DNA from: JAHEJX01 sp041605955
Lineage (GTDB): Bacteria; Actinomycetota; Acidimicrobiia; Spongiisociales; UBA5794
Direction of reading: 5' to 3'
NCBI GenBank assembly: GCA_041605955.1
Contig: JBFIXI010000012.1
Coordinates: forward strand, 15,000-78,999
Length of the DNA: 64,000 bases
The notes under the pieces are model-generated. The model was not told the origin of the DNA. It saw nothing but the letters and a program-made list of their open reading frames with translations, and did not search any database. This document shows positions 25,741 to 35,053 of the stretch, piece by piece. A program made the position numbers and the translations under genes. The first letter of the stretch is position 1. The number at the start of each line of letters is the position of its first letter.

Positions 25741-26988
25741 GTGTCGCGAAGACGCGTAGTGGTCACGGGCCTGGGCACCATGAATCCGATCGGACACAAC
25801 GTTGCCGATACGTGGAAGAACGCCCAAGCGGGGGTCTCCGGGGTCGCCAAGATCACGCAGTTCGACCCCAGCGAGTTCCGGGCTCAGATCGCCGCCGAAG
25901 TCAAGGACTTCGATCCGGAGCAGTACATACCACGTAAGGAGCTCCGGAGGTTGGATCGCAACGCCCAACTCTTCTGGGCGGCGGCGGCCCAAGCCCTCGA
26001 AGATGCGGGCATTGCATACGACGAGGACGATCCGGCTGCTTTGCGAGCCGGAGTCGCCTGCGGGTCTGGAATCGGGGGCATCATCACCTTTCAGGAAGAG
26101 GTCGGTGTCCTGCTCGAACGCGGTCCAGGCCGGGTTTCGCCGCTCGCCATAACCAAGATCATCTCGAACATGGCGGGAGGGGTGGCCTCGATCGAGTTCA
26201 ACCTGTTCGGACCGAACGTGTGCACCGTGACGGCATGCGCCGCGTCCGCCAACGCAATCGGCGACGCCGCCGAGATCATCCGCCGCGACGATGCCGATGT
26301 GATGCTGGCCGGAGGCTGCGAAGCCGGCATCGTCGAACTGTCGCTGGCCAGCTTCGCGTCCGCGCGGGCCCTCAGCACCCGCAACGAAGATCCCGAGGCA
26401 GCGAGTCGGCCCTTCGATGCCGAGCGGGACGGATTCGTGATGGGGGAAGGCGCCGCCGTCCTCATCCTCGAAGAGCGCGAGCACGCCATCCGGCGGGGCG
26501 CCACGGTGTACGGCGAGGTGCTCGGATATGGCATGTCGGCCGACGGTTACCACATCACGCTGCCCCGCCCCGGGGGGGCGGGGGCGGCCCGCGCCATGCA
26601 GCATGCGCTGCACAACGCCCAGCTGGAACCCGGCGCAATCGACTACATAAACGCCCACGGCACGTCAACGCCGGCCAACGACGCCACCGAGACCGCCGCC
26701 ATCAAGGCGGCCTTTGGCGACGATGCGCACAAGATCGCAGTGTCGTCCACCAAGTCGATGACGGGGCATCTCCTCGGGGGAGCGGGCGCGCTCGAGGCGC
26801 TGCTGTCGATACTGGCGATTCGCGACGGGGTACTCCCGCCTACGATCAACTACGAGACGCCGGATCCCGAATGTGATCTCGACTATGTGCCGAACGAGGC
26901 GCGCGATGCCTCGGTCCGGTATGCGATGTCGAACTCATTTGGCTTCGGCGGCCATAACGTTGCGCTGATATTCGGCCCGGCGACCTAA
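25741..26988 (+). CDS. fabF: 3-oxoacyl-ACP synthase II
   Basis: A 415-residue elongating condensing enzyme. The catalytic Cys166 lies in TVTACAASANAI, with His in NAHGTSTPAND and STKSMTGHLLGGAG. The GTG at 25741 has GAGGAGGAC seven bases upstream and matches the family start (RRRVVVTGLG); an upstream ATG at 25645 would run back into acpP. It closes the cluster; no enoyl-ACP reductase is present here. Confidence 0.95.
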   Translation: MSRRRVVVTGLGTMNPIGHNVADTWKNAQAGVSGVAKITQFDPSEFRAQIAAEVKDFDPEQYIPRKELRRLDRNAQLFWAAAAQALEDAGIAYDEDDPAALRAGVACGSGIGGIITFQEEVGVLLERGPGRVSPLAITKIISNMAGGVASIEFNLFGPNVCTVTACAASANAIGDAAEIIRRDDADVMLAGGCEAGIVELSLASFASARALSTRNEDPEAASRPFDAERDGFVMGEGAAVLILEEREHAIRRGATVYGEVLGYGMSADGYHITLPRPGGAGAARAMQHALHNAQLEPGAIDYINAHGTSTPANDATETAAIKAAFGDDAHKIAVSSTKSMTGHLLGGAGALEALLSILAIRDGVLPPTINYETPDPECDLDYVPNEARDASVRYAMSNSFGFGGHNVALIFGPAT

Positions 26989-27025
26989 CCCCGCAGCCGC
27001 AAGCACAGTTCACATCGTGGGTCCA

Positions 27026-27394
27026 TCACAGGCGGCCGCCACCCTCGCGGTACTCCTCGAATGAGCGCACGACGAGAGCCACCACCAATCCGATCCCGAT
27101 CATCGAGCCGAAGCCGCTGAACAATGCGCCGCCGATCTCGAGCCCGGTACAGCTGCCGGGAAGGCACAGCGCGCGGATTATCTCTCGTCCGATCCAAGCT
27201 CCGATCAGGCCGCCCGCTGCGATGCTCGGACCGACAGCCGGCCTAACGGACACCCGCGCCATGAGGAGGCCGAGGCCGAGACCGGAGGCGAGGCCGATCA
27301 CGGTCCAACCGCCGCTGGGGGAGAAGAGGTACCCGGCGCCCCACCCGAGGGCACCCATCATGGCGATCATTGCCGCGTCGCTGCGATTGGTCAC
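27026..27394 (-). CDS. Small membrane protein, three to four helices
   Basis: A 122-residue hydrophobic protein rich in Gly (ALGWGAGYLF, GLGLGLLMARV, IAAGGLIGAWIG, FGSMIGIGLVVALVV). I do not recognise a family. The GTG at 27394 overlaps the stop of the upstream membrane protein (GTGA), which sets the start. Confidence 0.6.
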   Translation of the reverse strand: MTNRSDAAMIAMMGALGWGAGYLFSPSGGWTVIGLASGLGLGLLMARVSVRPAVGPSIAAGGLIGAWIGREIIRALCLPGSCTGLEIGGALFSGFGSMIGIGLVVALVVRSFEEYREGGGRL

Positions 27395-28104
27395 TCGCCG
27401 GTGCCCTCCCGTGGCTGCAAGCGGCGCGGTCCCGATAGATGGTCGAGGAGCGGGTCGATGGCGAGCCGCGTGGCTTGGCTCCACGCCAGCCAGCCGAGCC
27501 CAGCTCCAGCCGTGAACAGCAGTGCCGCGCCGCCGGGAGGCGAGGCAAATGCAGCCAGTACGGCTGTCGGAGCCAGGGCAAAGCGTCCCGCCCACAGCGC
27601 CCAGAGCTGTGCTCGGCTATAGCCCCACCCAATGATGATGGCGACGGCTGCGAAGACTCCGTGCCGGATGTCGAGGCCGCTGGGCGAAGCCACGCCGATG
27701 GTCGGCGCCACTGCCAGGCAGCCGAGCAGAAAGAGCATCGGTAGGAGTCCGGGACCGTCGGCAGCCGGGAGGCGGCGCAGCCATCCATCCAGCCATCTTC
27801 CTTGGACCGCAACGATTCCGGCGGCCGTCGCAACCAGCGCCAGGATCGTCATGGGCCTGAGTGGCATGACTGCTGCCAAGCCGGCTTGGCATGCGAGCAA
27901 GACCCGAGCCAGGTTGCGCGCCCAGCGACCTCGTGGCAGCAGCAGGCCGACGGCGGCAACCAACGCGAAGCCGACCAAGCCCAAGCTCACCATCAGGCCG
28001 GAGTCGGCGGCGAACGGCTCGTCCGCCGTAGTGGTCACGGCGAGCGACCACAGGGATGCCCCGATGACCAGAACGGCGGCGATGACCCGAGGAGCAATGC
28101 TCAC
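27391..28104 (-). CDS. Multi-pass membrane protein of unknown function
   Basis: A 237-residue protein with about seven hydrophobic segments (AVLVIGASLWSLAV, GLVGFALVAAVGLLL, MTILALVATAAGIVAV, and others). The GTG at 28104 was chosen because CATAAT lies exactly six bases upstream, as in the other presumed leaderless genes here; a GTG at 28125 would place the box inside the gene. It is operonic with the small membrane protein downstream. Confidence 0.6.
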   Translation of the reverse strand: MSIAPRVIAAVLVIGASLWSLAVTTTADEPFAADSGLMVSLGLVGFALVAAVGLLLPRGRWARNLARVLLACQAGLAAVMPLRPMTILALVATAAGIVAVQGRWLDGWLRRLPAADGPGLLPMLFLLGCLAVAPTIGVASPSGLDIRHGVFAAVAIIIGWGYSRAQLWALWAGRFALAPTAVLAAFASPPGGAALLFTAGAGLGWLAWSQATRLAIDPLLDHLSGPRRLQPREGTGE

Positions 28105-28146
28105 GATGCCATTATGGCGTTGCACCGCAGCGCCATAGCTACCGAC

Positions 28147-28551
28147 CTACTGGTCGGGTCGAGTGTCGACCGTGCCCGGAACGCGGTGGTTGCCGAGGAC
28201 CGAGAAGTACCGGTAGATGGCAGGCCCCAGCGCGCTGAAGTCGAACTCGAACGTGTCTCCCGGGTTCATGGGAGGGCTCTCGAACTCTCCATTGCGGGCG
28301 GTGATGACGTACTCCCGTTCCGCAGAGTCCTCATGGACCCACCTCACGACCGGGGTCTCGGTGACGTCGATATCCAGGTTGGAGGGCCGGAAGGCCCCAT
28401 TGGTGATCGTGACGATGATCACTCCTTCAGGGGGCGGTTCCGTAGTGGTGGTCGTACTGGGGGGCTGCAAGTTCTCGCTAGATGGCCCGCTGGCACAGGC
28501 CGCAGCCGCGAGAGCAACGACTGCGGCAGCGATCAACCAACGGGCGCGCAA
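28147..28551 (-). CDS. Cupredoxin-like lipoprotein
   Basis: A 134-residue lipoprotein starting at TTG 28551, with GGAGGAAGG five bases upstream. The lipobox ends LAAAAC (Cys19), followed by a short Thr/Pro spacer and a small beta-sandwich (VIIVTITNGAFRPSNLDIDV, VVRWVHED, PGDTFEFDF). The end (YRYFSVLGNHRVPG) lines up with the copper loop of plastocyanin-type domains, but the copper Cys and Met appear replaced, so it may not bind copper. Function unknown. Confidence 0.68.
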   Translation of the reverse strand: MRARWLIAAAVVALAAAACASGPSSENLQPPSTTTTTEPPPEGVIIVTITNGAFRPSNLDIDVTETPVVRWVHEDSAEREYVITARNGEFESPPMNPGDTFEFDFSALGPAIYRYFSVLGNHRVPGTVDTRPDQ

Positions 28552-28639
28552 TGGGGCCTTCCTCCGGGACGAGTCGCAGCAGTTTAAGTGATTTGACGCT
28601 CTACCGGGGATGGTCGTGGGACGTGTCGACGGCCGCTGA

Positions 28640-29269
28640 TCACGGCAGTGGGGGGAACACCCGACCCTGGGGCGGCGCCCAATAGCCGACGTAACGCCAC
28701 GCGCCCGGTGAGGGTTCGAGCGTGACCACACCGCCATGTTCCGGCTTTGCTTCGTGGTAGCTCGCCGGAGCAGCCGCAACGAGGTCGAGGTGGCCGGCAT
28801 GGATAGGGTCTTGATGGCCGACCAGCACGACGTGTCCTGCCTCAACTGCCGATGCCAATTCTCGCGCCGCGGCGGCCACCCGAGCGGCGCACGCTGCCAA
28901 CAGCTCTGCTGGAAAGCCGAGATCGTAGGGTGTGGTGAGGTAGGCGGAGAGCTCACCGGGGAAAACCTCATCGAGTCGCTCCCACGGTACCCCGGCCCAT
29001 CTGCGACTCATTGCCCACTCCGTGAGGCGGGGATCGATGATCGGTCGGAGTCGATGACGGGCGGCGATGGCATCGGCCGTCTGCCGCGCCCGCAACAGCG
29101 GCGAAGTGGCCACCGCAGCGACGGGCAGCTCGCTCAGATGCTCGGCCACGGCTTCAGCCTGGGCGGCGCCGGCCGTTGACAGCCTGTAGCCGGGCAGATC
29201 GGCGTATACGACGTGGTGAGGGTTCTCCACCTCGCCGTGGCGCACGAGATGGACCAAGCTGGCGCTCAC
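28640..29269 (-). CDS. Histidine phosphatase (phosphoglycerate mutase-like) family protein
   Basis: A 209-residue protein with the catalytic LVRHGEVENP at the N-terminus, the second Arg in SPLLRARQTADAI, and the second His in LVGHQDPIHAG. It could be a phosphatase acting on sugar, nucleotide or cofactor phosphates (the family includes CobC-type enzymes); the substrate is unknown. The GTG at 29269 has TAGACT six bases upstream and no Shine-Dalgarno. It is divergent from dinB with only 32 bp between start codons. Confidence 0.83.
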   Translation of the reverse strand: MSASLVHLVRHGEVENPHHVVYADLPGYRLSTAGAAQAEAVAEHLSELPVAAVATSPLLRARQTADAIAARHRLRPIIDPRLTEWAMSRRWAGVPWERLDEVFPGELSAYLTTPYDLGFPAELLAACAARVAAAARELASAVEAGHVVLVGHQDPIHAGHLDLVAAAPASYHEAKPEHGGVVTLEPSPGAWRYVGYWAPPQGRVFPPLP

Positions 29270-29301
29270 GAGTTGAGTCTAGGAGCAGTTACCGTCTCCC
29301 C

Positions 29302-30483
29302 ATGGATCCGTTCGCCACCCGGTTCGCTCATTTGGACATGGACGCGTTCTACGTAGAGGTGGAACGGCGCGACGATCCCACTTTGGTCGGAGTACCCGTG
29401 GTCGTTGGCGGTCTCGGTGGGCGGGGGGTCGTGGCATCGGCTTCTTACGAGGCGCGCCGGCGTGGGGTGCACTCCGCCATGCCGATCAGCGAAGCTCGGC
29501 GACGCCTTCCGGCTGGCCGGTATCTGGCGCCGGACATGGAGAAGTACTCCGCCGCGTCGCGTCGGCTCTTTGCGATCCTCGACGAGTTCACCCCGTTTGT
29601 CGAGCCGCTCTCGATCGACGAGGCGTTCCTCGATCTCGCCGGGCTGCGGCTGCACTATGCGAGTCCCTACGACGTCGCAGTAGCCATGCGGCGTCGCATC
29701 CGTGAAGAGTTGGCGCTACCGGCCTCGGTTGGGATCGCCGCCGTCAAGTTCCTTGCCAAGATGGCCAGCAAGCAAGCCAAGCCGGATGGCCTGATGTTGA
29801 TCGAGGAAGGGACTGAGCTGGCATTTCTCGACCGCATGGGTGTTGCCGAGCTGTGGGGGGTGGGTGACGTCACCCTGCGCACGCTTGCCGGCCTCGGCAT
29901 CGAGACCGTGGGTCAGCTCCGGGAATACCCGGCGCAATCCCTGCAGCGGCACGTGGGAAACGCCGCGGCAGCCCACCTGGTGGCGCTGGCCCACGGTGAA
30001 GACCCGCGACAGGTCGACAGGCACCGTGATGCCAAGTCGGTGTCGGTGGAATCGACCTTTGCGGCCGACATCTCCGGGGCCGACGCAGTCGAGCGGGCGC
30101 TGCTGGCGCTGTGTCATCGCCTGGCCGGGCGGCTGCGCCGTGCCCGCGCTGCTGGCAGAACGGTCAACCTGAAGGTACGGTTTGGCGATTTCACAACGGT
30201 CACTCGATCCGTCACGTGCCAGCAGCTCGTGGCCGACACCGCAGAGATCTGGCCGGTCGCATCTGAGCTGTTCGCCAAGGTAGATTCTGCCGGGCGGGGG
30301 ATACGCTTGCTCGGGGTCGGGGTCACCGGGCTGGCGGTCGAAGAGGCAACGCAGCTCATGCTCGACGGCTCGGACCGGGCTGCGCTGGCCGAGGTTAAGG
30401 CCGAAGTGAAGGAGCGCTTCGGGGACGATGCTGTGCTGCCGGCCCGTCTGGCCGACCGGTCGGGCCCGGACGCGAATGGGTGA
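29302..30483 (+). CDS. dinB: DNA polymerase IV (Y family)
   Basis: A 393-residue translesion polymerase. Palm motifs HLDMDAFYVEVE and SIDEAFLDLAG supply the metal-binding acids; SYEARRRGVHSAM is the fingers motif; the C-terminal part is the little-finger domain. No obvious beta-clamp peptide is seen at the very end. The ATG at 29302 has TACCGT six bases upstream and no ribosome site. I see no LexA-type box in the tiny gap, so SOS control is not supported by sequence. Confidence 0.92.
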   Translation: MDPFATRFAHLDMDAFYVEVERRDDPTLVGVPVVVGGLGGRGVVASASYEARRRGVHSAMPISEARRRLPAGRYLAPDMEKYSAASRRLFAILDEFTPFVEPLSIDEAFLDLAGLRLHYASPYDVAVAMRRRIREELALPASVGIAAVKFLAKMASKQAKPDGLMLIEEGTELAFLDRMGVAELWGVGDVTLRTLAGLGIETVGQLREYPAQSLQRHVGNAAAAHLVALAHGEDPRQVDRHRDAKSVSVESTFAADISGADAVERALLALCHRLAGRLRRARAAGRTVNLKVRFGDFTTVTRSVTCQQLVADTAEIWPVASELFAKVDSAGRGIRLLGVGVTGLAVEEATQLMLDGSDRAALAEVKAEVKERFGDDAVLPARLADRSGPDANG

Positions 30484-30497
30484 AATGTGGACGCCGA

Positions 30498-30503
30498 TAT
30501 AAT
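30498..30503 (+). promoter_or_regulatory. Consensus -10 box (TATAAT) before the DUF3040 gene
   Basis: A perfect TATAAT 33 bp before the TTG start, in otherwise GC-rich DNA. No good -35 is found at 16-18 bp. Confidence 0.5.
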
Positions 30504-30535
30504 GAGAAGACCAACGGCCCGCGACGGAGGATGTC

Positions 30536-30877
30536 TTGCCGCTCGACGACCGTGAGCAGAAGATTCTGGAGGAGATCGAAAGGCAGTTCTACGCCGACGA
30601 TCCCAAGCTGGCGCAAACCGTGGCGAAGACGACGCTCGAGTCGGTCTCGCAACGGTGGACACCGGTCGCCATTGGCGCCTTCGTCGTCGGCCTCGTGGTG
30701 ATGCTCGCCTTCTTCACCAGCCAGGTACTCGTCGCAGGCGCCGGGTTCGTCGTCATGGTCATCTCGGCGGGATGGATCGCAATGGACCTCCGCCGCCGCT
30801 CCGCTTCCTCCGCTGGGCCCCGACCGGTCGAGAGTTGGATTTCGCGCGTCCGACAGAGGTGGCAGCGCGATGGCTAG
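30536..30877 (+). CDS. DUF3040 family membrane protein
   Basis: A 113-residue protein with the family opening PLDDREQKILEEIERQFYADDP, then two transmembrane helices and a basic tail. DUF3040 proteins are characteristic of actinobacteria, and elsewhere lie near cell-wall genes; their role is unknown. The TTG at 30536 is set by GGAGG five bases upstream; the nearby ATG at 30531 is out of frame. Confidence 0.83.
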   Translation: MPLDDREQKILEEIERQFYADDPKLAQTVAKTTLESVSQRWTPVAIGAFVVGLVVMLAFFTSQVLVAGAGFVVMVISAGWIAMDLRRRSASSAGPRPVESWISRVRQRWQRDG

Positions 30878-30984
30878 AGTGGCGCACCCGGTCGGGTAGA
30901 GCGTCTCAAGCTGGTGGCGGGGTCAACGCCAGGGGCATCGCGTGAGACTTACCGCACCCCCCGGGGCGACCTACGGGAGAGGGA

Positions 30985-31479
30985 TTGTTGGAAGGGTTTA
31001 CTTCGCAGCAGGCGTCTGCGTTGACTAACTGCACGCCTCATCAGTTGCGCTATTGGGACAAAGTCGCGTTGGTGGAACCGTCTTTGCAGAGGACCGGCGG
31101 CCGGCCGGGTCGCCGTCGCTTGTACTCGTTTCGAGATCTGGTGGCCTTGCGGGTCGTCAAGAGCCTGCTCGACAACGGTATGTCGGTGCAGCGGGTGCGG
31201 CGCGCCTGGGACTACCTGAGGCGCACCGCCGAGCTGGATGAGCACCTCGCCGAGGTGAAACTCATCACCGACGGGCAGAGCATCTTCCGGGTGGCCCAAG
31301 ACGAAGACCAGCTGTTGGACGCGCTGCGCGAGGGGCAGCTGGCGTTCTTCGTTGCAATCAACGAGATCGCTCAGAGCGTCGAGGAGGACGTCACCCGCTT
31401 CGAGCTGGACCGCGAGCGGTTTCTCAACATGCTGCGCCGAGTACAAGACGACGTGATGTCCGAGGGTGAGGCCTTGTAG
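30985..31479 (+). CDS. MerR-family transcriptional regulator
   Basis: A 164-residue protein with an N-terminal winged helix (SQQASALTNCTPHQLRYWDKVALV, RRLYSFRDLVALRVVKSLLDNG) and a C-terminal region with no metal-type Cys cluster. The target and inducer are unknown. It starts at TTG 30985 (or the next TTG), with GGGAGAGG just upstream. Not adjacent to an obvious stress gene. Confidence 0.82.
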   Translation: MLEGFTSQQASALTNCTPHQLRYWDKVALVEPSLQRTGGRPGRRRLYSFRDLVALRVVKSLLDNGMSVQRVRRAWDYLRRTAELDEHLAEVKLITDGQSIFRVAQDEDQLLDALREGQLAFFVAINEIAQSVEEDVTRFELDRERFLNMLRRVQDDVMSEGEAL

Positions 31480-31508
31480 CCGGTCTCCGGCTCGGCGGGA
31501 AGATACGG

Positions 31509-33893
31509 TCAGCTGCCGTTGCGGCGGCGCTTCCACCACCCGGGCAAGATCGAACCGACGCGATACTCGGCTCGGAGCCGCTCGAATCGAGAGTGACGCG
31601 TTGTCAGCAACTCCTCGGTCTGGTGTAGAGACTTGGTCGCCACTTCCACCAAGTCCTCGGGCAGGGTCGCTGTCGCTCCGTAGAGGGACCGGGCGTACAC
31701 GGTCGCCAGCGGAGCCATCACCGGGTCGACTTTGGTGGCTACTTCGCGGGGAGTGTCGGCCGGGCTGGGCGGTGTGCCCAAATCGTCGAGGCGGGAGACG
31801 ATCTCCTCCCATGCCGCGCTGATATCACCGCTCCTGAGTCGCTTGACGCGCCGCTTCCGGCGCCGCCACTTCACGAGTGGGATACCTCCGAGGAGCACGA
31901 TCGCAGCCCCGATCCAGGGAACTAACGAGGTGATCCATCCGGGAAGCTCGAAGCCACCGCCGCCTTCGGAGTCTCCGGCAATCGGCGGGAAGCCCGGTGG
32001 GTCATCGGGTAGCGGGATTCCGCCGCGGGGGACCACCGCGACGGGCAACTCCTCGGGGTCGGGAACGTCGAGATAGCTAGTCAATGGGAAGCCCAAGGCG
32101 GTTTCGATTTCCTCGTACGTGGTTGGGTTGATCTGGTCGCCACGCGGTGTCGGATCGAAGCGCACCCAACCCTGCGCCGGCATCCACAGTTCCACCCAGG
32201 CGTGGGCGTTGCGATCCCGCACCACGATGGTGCCGTCGGGCTGGGGGGTTCCCGGAGTGAAGCCGAGCACGACCCGGCTGTGGATTCCGAGAGTGCGGGC
32301 CATCACAGCCATCGCGGTGGCGAAGTTCTCGCAGTAGCCCCTGCGGTAGTTGGGGCTGGCAGCCGGATCGGGGTTTAGGAGCCAATCGGCGAGGTCGCTG
32401 GCGGCATGACCCGGGTCGATGTCGATTGAGTAGCGGAACGCCGGGGAGCGGAACCAGCTCTCGAGGGCAATCGCTTGCTCGAACGGAGTCTCCAGGTTGC
32501 GCGTCTGCTCTCGGGCGAGGGCGGCGATCCCGTCGTCGAGATCGCTGGGGAGGTCCAGGAACCGATCGGGATCGGACGGCGCCTCGCGGCGCGTCGTCAC
32601 TATCGGAGCCGGGACGGCTTCATCTGCCTCGGCCGCTTGCGCGAAGGCCGGCGAAAGCTGTCCGTCCTCCCCAACGGCGAGTGCGGTCACGTCCGGCCGA
32701 GGAATCTCGGATCGGACCTGGTAATACATGCCCTCGTTGGTCAAGCCACCCTCGAAGCGCAGGGCGGCGTCATCCCGCCGTACCCTCACTGCGCTTTCGA
32801 TCGGGGACTCGGAAGCGAAATCCACCGCCGCTTGAGCGGCCGGCAACCACTCCATGCGGAGCCGATCGATCACGATGTCGGTGAGGATGGTGTCGACCGG
32901 GCCGGCGAAGGCGTGTCCGGGCGCCTGCCAGTCGTCCTCGTCGAGCTGAACCACCTCGGGACGGCTCGCGGAGAATTGGCCGCCGCTATACGACTCCATG
33001 GTGAGCAGGCTGAAGTAGATCTGATCTGCCGGCACGTCGCCCTGTATTCGGGCTCGGAACACCGGCACGTTGGAATTCGACACCAGGCTCTGCTTGATGC
33101 CGATGAAGGGGTTGTAAGAAATAGAGCCGTAGAAGTCCCCCGTCAACCCGGTCGGGCTCCGCCAGTTGATGACCCCGTCGGCGGGGACCATGGAGCCGAG
33201 AAACCCCACGGTGCCGACTGCGGCGACGATGATGCCGGCGAGCAACCCGGTTGAAGAACGGGTGAGCCGCGACCGGGGTAATCCGTAGGCACCCATGGCC
33301 ACCATCCGCCCGGCGCTTTGGCGGCGTCGATCAAGCGTGATCGCGACCAGGCACCCAGCAACGACGGCCAAGAAGATCGCAGCTCGCAGCGCGGTCGTGC
33401 GCTGGCGGTCCATCGTGGCGAACTGAAGGGCAATCACCAGAGGCGGCAGTAGTGCCACGTAGGGGTGGCCGGTTGACAGGCCCCAGGCGAACAGGAATCC
33501 GACCCCCCAGAAGAGCACCAGTAGTAGGACAACCAACCCGGCGACCGGGATCACGGGCTCGATGCCGTTGCGCACGATCTCGAGTGCCTGATCCAGCTGC
33601 ACCCCGAGCACCGCGAAGGTCTCCGTCGTAGGGAGCAAGGCGAATGTGGTCTCAGGCGCCGACACCCGGGCGACCGCGATCATGGCGGCGGCGGCGTTGA
33701 TGCCGATGGCGACCCACGTGGGGAGCTGGTAGGCGAGCGCAGTCCATGTGATCGCCACTCCCAGGACCAGCGCGGCCACGACGATCAGCTGCCACGGCGG
33801 CCCGCCGGTCGAGGGGCGCAACAATCCGTTGAGCTGATAGAGGACGAACAGGAGCGCGGCGGCGCCCGCTACCCAGCTGTGGCGGAAGACCAT
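31509..33893 (-). CDS. Transglutaminase-like membrane protein (TgpA/DUF3488 type)
   Basis: A 794-residue protein. The N-terminal ~200 residues hold about six membrane helices, then an extracytoplasmic part with the transglutaminase triad: Cys in RRGYCENFATAM, His in NAHAWVELW and Asp in VRFDPTPRG. A further helix and a cytosolic C-terminal DUF4129-like tail follow. Third gene of a MoxR-DUF58-transglutaminase module found widely in actinobacteria. The ATG at 33893 overlaps the DUF58 gene by 25 bp. Confidence 0.85.
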   Translation of the reverse strand: MVFRHSWVAGAAALLFVLYQLNGLLRPSTGGPPWQLIVVAALVLGVAITWTALAYQLPTWVAIGINAAAAMIAVARVSAPETTFALLPTTETFAVLGVQLDQALEIVRNGIEPVIPVAGLVVLLLVLFWGVGFLFAWGLSTGHPYVALLPPLVIALQFATMDRQRTTALRAAIFLAVVAGCLVAITLDRRRQSAGRMVAMGAYGLPRSRLTRSSTGLLAGIIVAAVGTVGFLGSMVPADGVINWRSPTGLTGDFYGSISYNPFIGIKQSLVSNSNVPVFRARIQGDVPADQIYFSLLTMESYSGGQFSASRPEVVQLDEDDWQAPGHAFAGPVDTILTDIVIDRLRMEWLPAAQAAVDFASESPIESAVRVRRDDAALRFEGGLTNEGMYYQVRSEIPRPDVTALAVGEDGQLSPAFAQAAEADEAVPAPIVTTRREAPSDPDRFLDLPSDLDDGIAALAREQTRNLETPFEQAIALESWFRSPAFRYSIDIDPGHAASDLADWLLNPDPAASPNYRRGYCENFATAMAVMARTLGIHSRVVLGFTPGTPQPDGTIVVRDRNAHAWVELWMPAQGWVRFDPTPRGDQINPTTYEEIETALGFPLTSYLDVPDPEELPVAVVPRGGIPLPDDPPGFPPIAGDSEGGGGFELPGWITSLVPWIGAAIVLLGGIPLVKWRRRKRRVKRLRSGDISAAWEEIVSRLDDLGTPPSPADTPREVATKVDPVMAPLATVYARSLYGATATLPEDLVEVATKSLHQTEELLTTRHSRFERLRAEYRVGSILPGWWKRRRNGS

Positions 33894-35053
33894 GCCCGCT
33901 CCATTGCTTCTTGCCAGGCCGGCGCCCACCTCGCAGTGCTGGAAGACTGGACGGTCACTGCGCCGGCCGCCCGGAACTGCAGTATTACATCGTTGGGCTC
34001 TCTACTTACCGACATCAGCAGGGTTCTGACATAGTCGCGGCCCAGCGTGCGGTAGATGCCGAGGTGGGTCTCGTCAGGAGTTCCCGTGACCAGCACCAGG
34101 GCCCCGCCGGCCATCCCGCTGCGTCGCATCCGCGCGACTGCCGACTGCAGGTCGATCGCGCGCCCGGTGGCAACGGTGGCCAGCTGCTCCATGGCAACCG
34201 CGTAAGCCTGACTGGACGCCACACTGGTCATGGCCGGTTCGCCGACCCACAACGTGGGCGAGTAGCCGTGGCGATACAGGTGAGCCAGCGCCGAGGCGGC
34301 CCCGCGCACCGCATGTTCGAAGGCCTCAGGGGTCTGGTAGACCTCCGCCCGCGGGTCGAGCACGACCAGGGCGCGTGACTGCCAAGGCATCTCGAGCTGT
34401 TTGATCATCAATTCGTCGCGGCGCGCAGACGACGGCCAATGGACCCGACGCAGGTCGTCGCCCTGCTGGTACTCGCGTAGCGTGAAGAAATCTTCGCCGC
34501 CCGTGAGGGAGAAGCTGGCCCTGGCCGTGTTCACATTCGGATCCTGGCCGCGCACCGTTGGAAGCCCGTCGAGCTGCTCGATCTGGGGAAAGACGACCAG
34601 TCGGTCGGCTTTCCCGGCAACAACGGCGAACTCGGTGAGATCGAGGGGGTCATGGATCCTGACTGTGGCCGGACCCAGTTTGTAGACGCCGCGCGGCCGG
34701 CACAGCACCTCGTAGCGGGCGACCATCGGGGTAGCCGGCTGCACGCGGCTAGCGACAAACGAGGCGGCACCCAAGCCATGGACGGTGTCCTCGACGACCG
34801 CCTCGTGCAGGCGGCGCGAGGAGGTCATGGTCACCTCGACGATCGCGCGATCTCCGTCATGGACTTGTAGGGGGGAAACCACGCGTTTCATCCCGACGTG
34901 CAGGCCGGCTCGTCGCACGTACAAGGAGCCGAGAACAACGGCGAGCAGGAAAAAAGCCGCCAGGGCCAAAAGCAGTCGCTCGCCGAAGCCGATCCAGAGC
35001 AACGCCAACGCCAGTGCGGCACCAAGCGCTGCCCAGCCTCGCAGTGTGGGCAT
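33869..35053 (-). CDS. DUF58 domain protein
   Basis: A 394-residue protein with two N-terminal membrane helices (LGAALALALLWIGF, LLALAAFFLLAVVLG) and the DUF58 core GDDLRRVHWPSSARRDELMIKQLE, a vWA-like fold that usually works with MoxR ATPases. The start overlaps the MoxR stop by one base (TGATG). Confidence 0.87.
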   Translation of the reverse strand: MPTLRGWAALGAALALALLWIGFGERLLLALAAFFLLAVVLGSLYVRRAGLHVGMKRVVSPLQVHDGDRAIVEVTMTSSRRLHEAVVEDTVHGLGAASFVASRVQPATPMVARYEVLCRPRGVYKLGPATVRIHDPLDLTEFAVVAGKADRLVVFPQIEQLDGLPTVRGQDPNVNTARASFSLTGGEDFFTLREYQQGDDLRRVHWPSSARRDELMIKQLEMPWQSRALVVLDPRAEVYQTPEAFEHAVRGAASALAHLYRHGYSPTLWVGEPAMTSVASSQAYAVAMEQLATVATGRAIDLQSAVARMRRSGMAGGALVLVTGTPDETHLGIYRTLGRDYVRTLLMSVSREPNDVILQFRAAGAVTVQSSSTARWAPAWQEAMERAWSSATAG

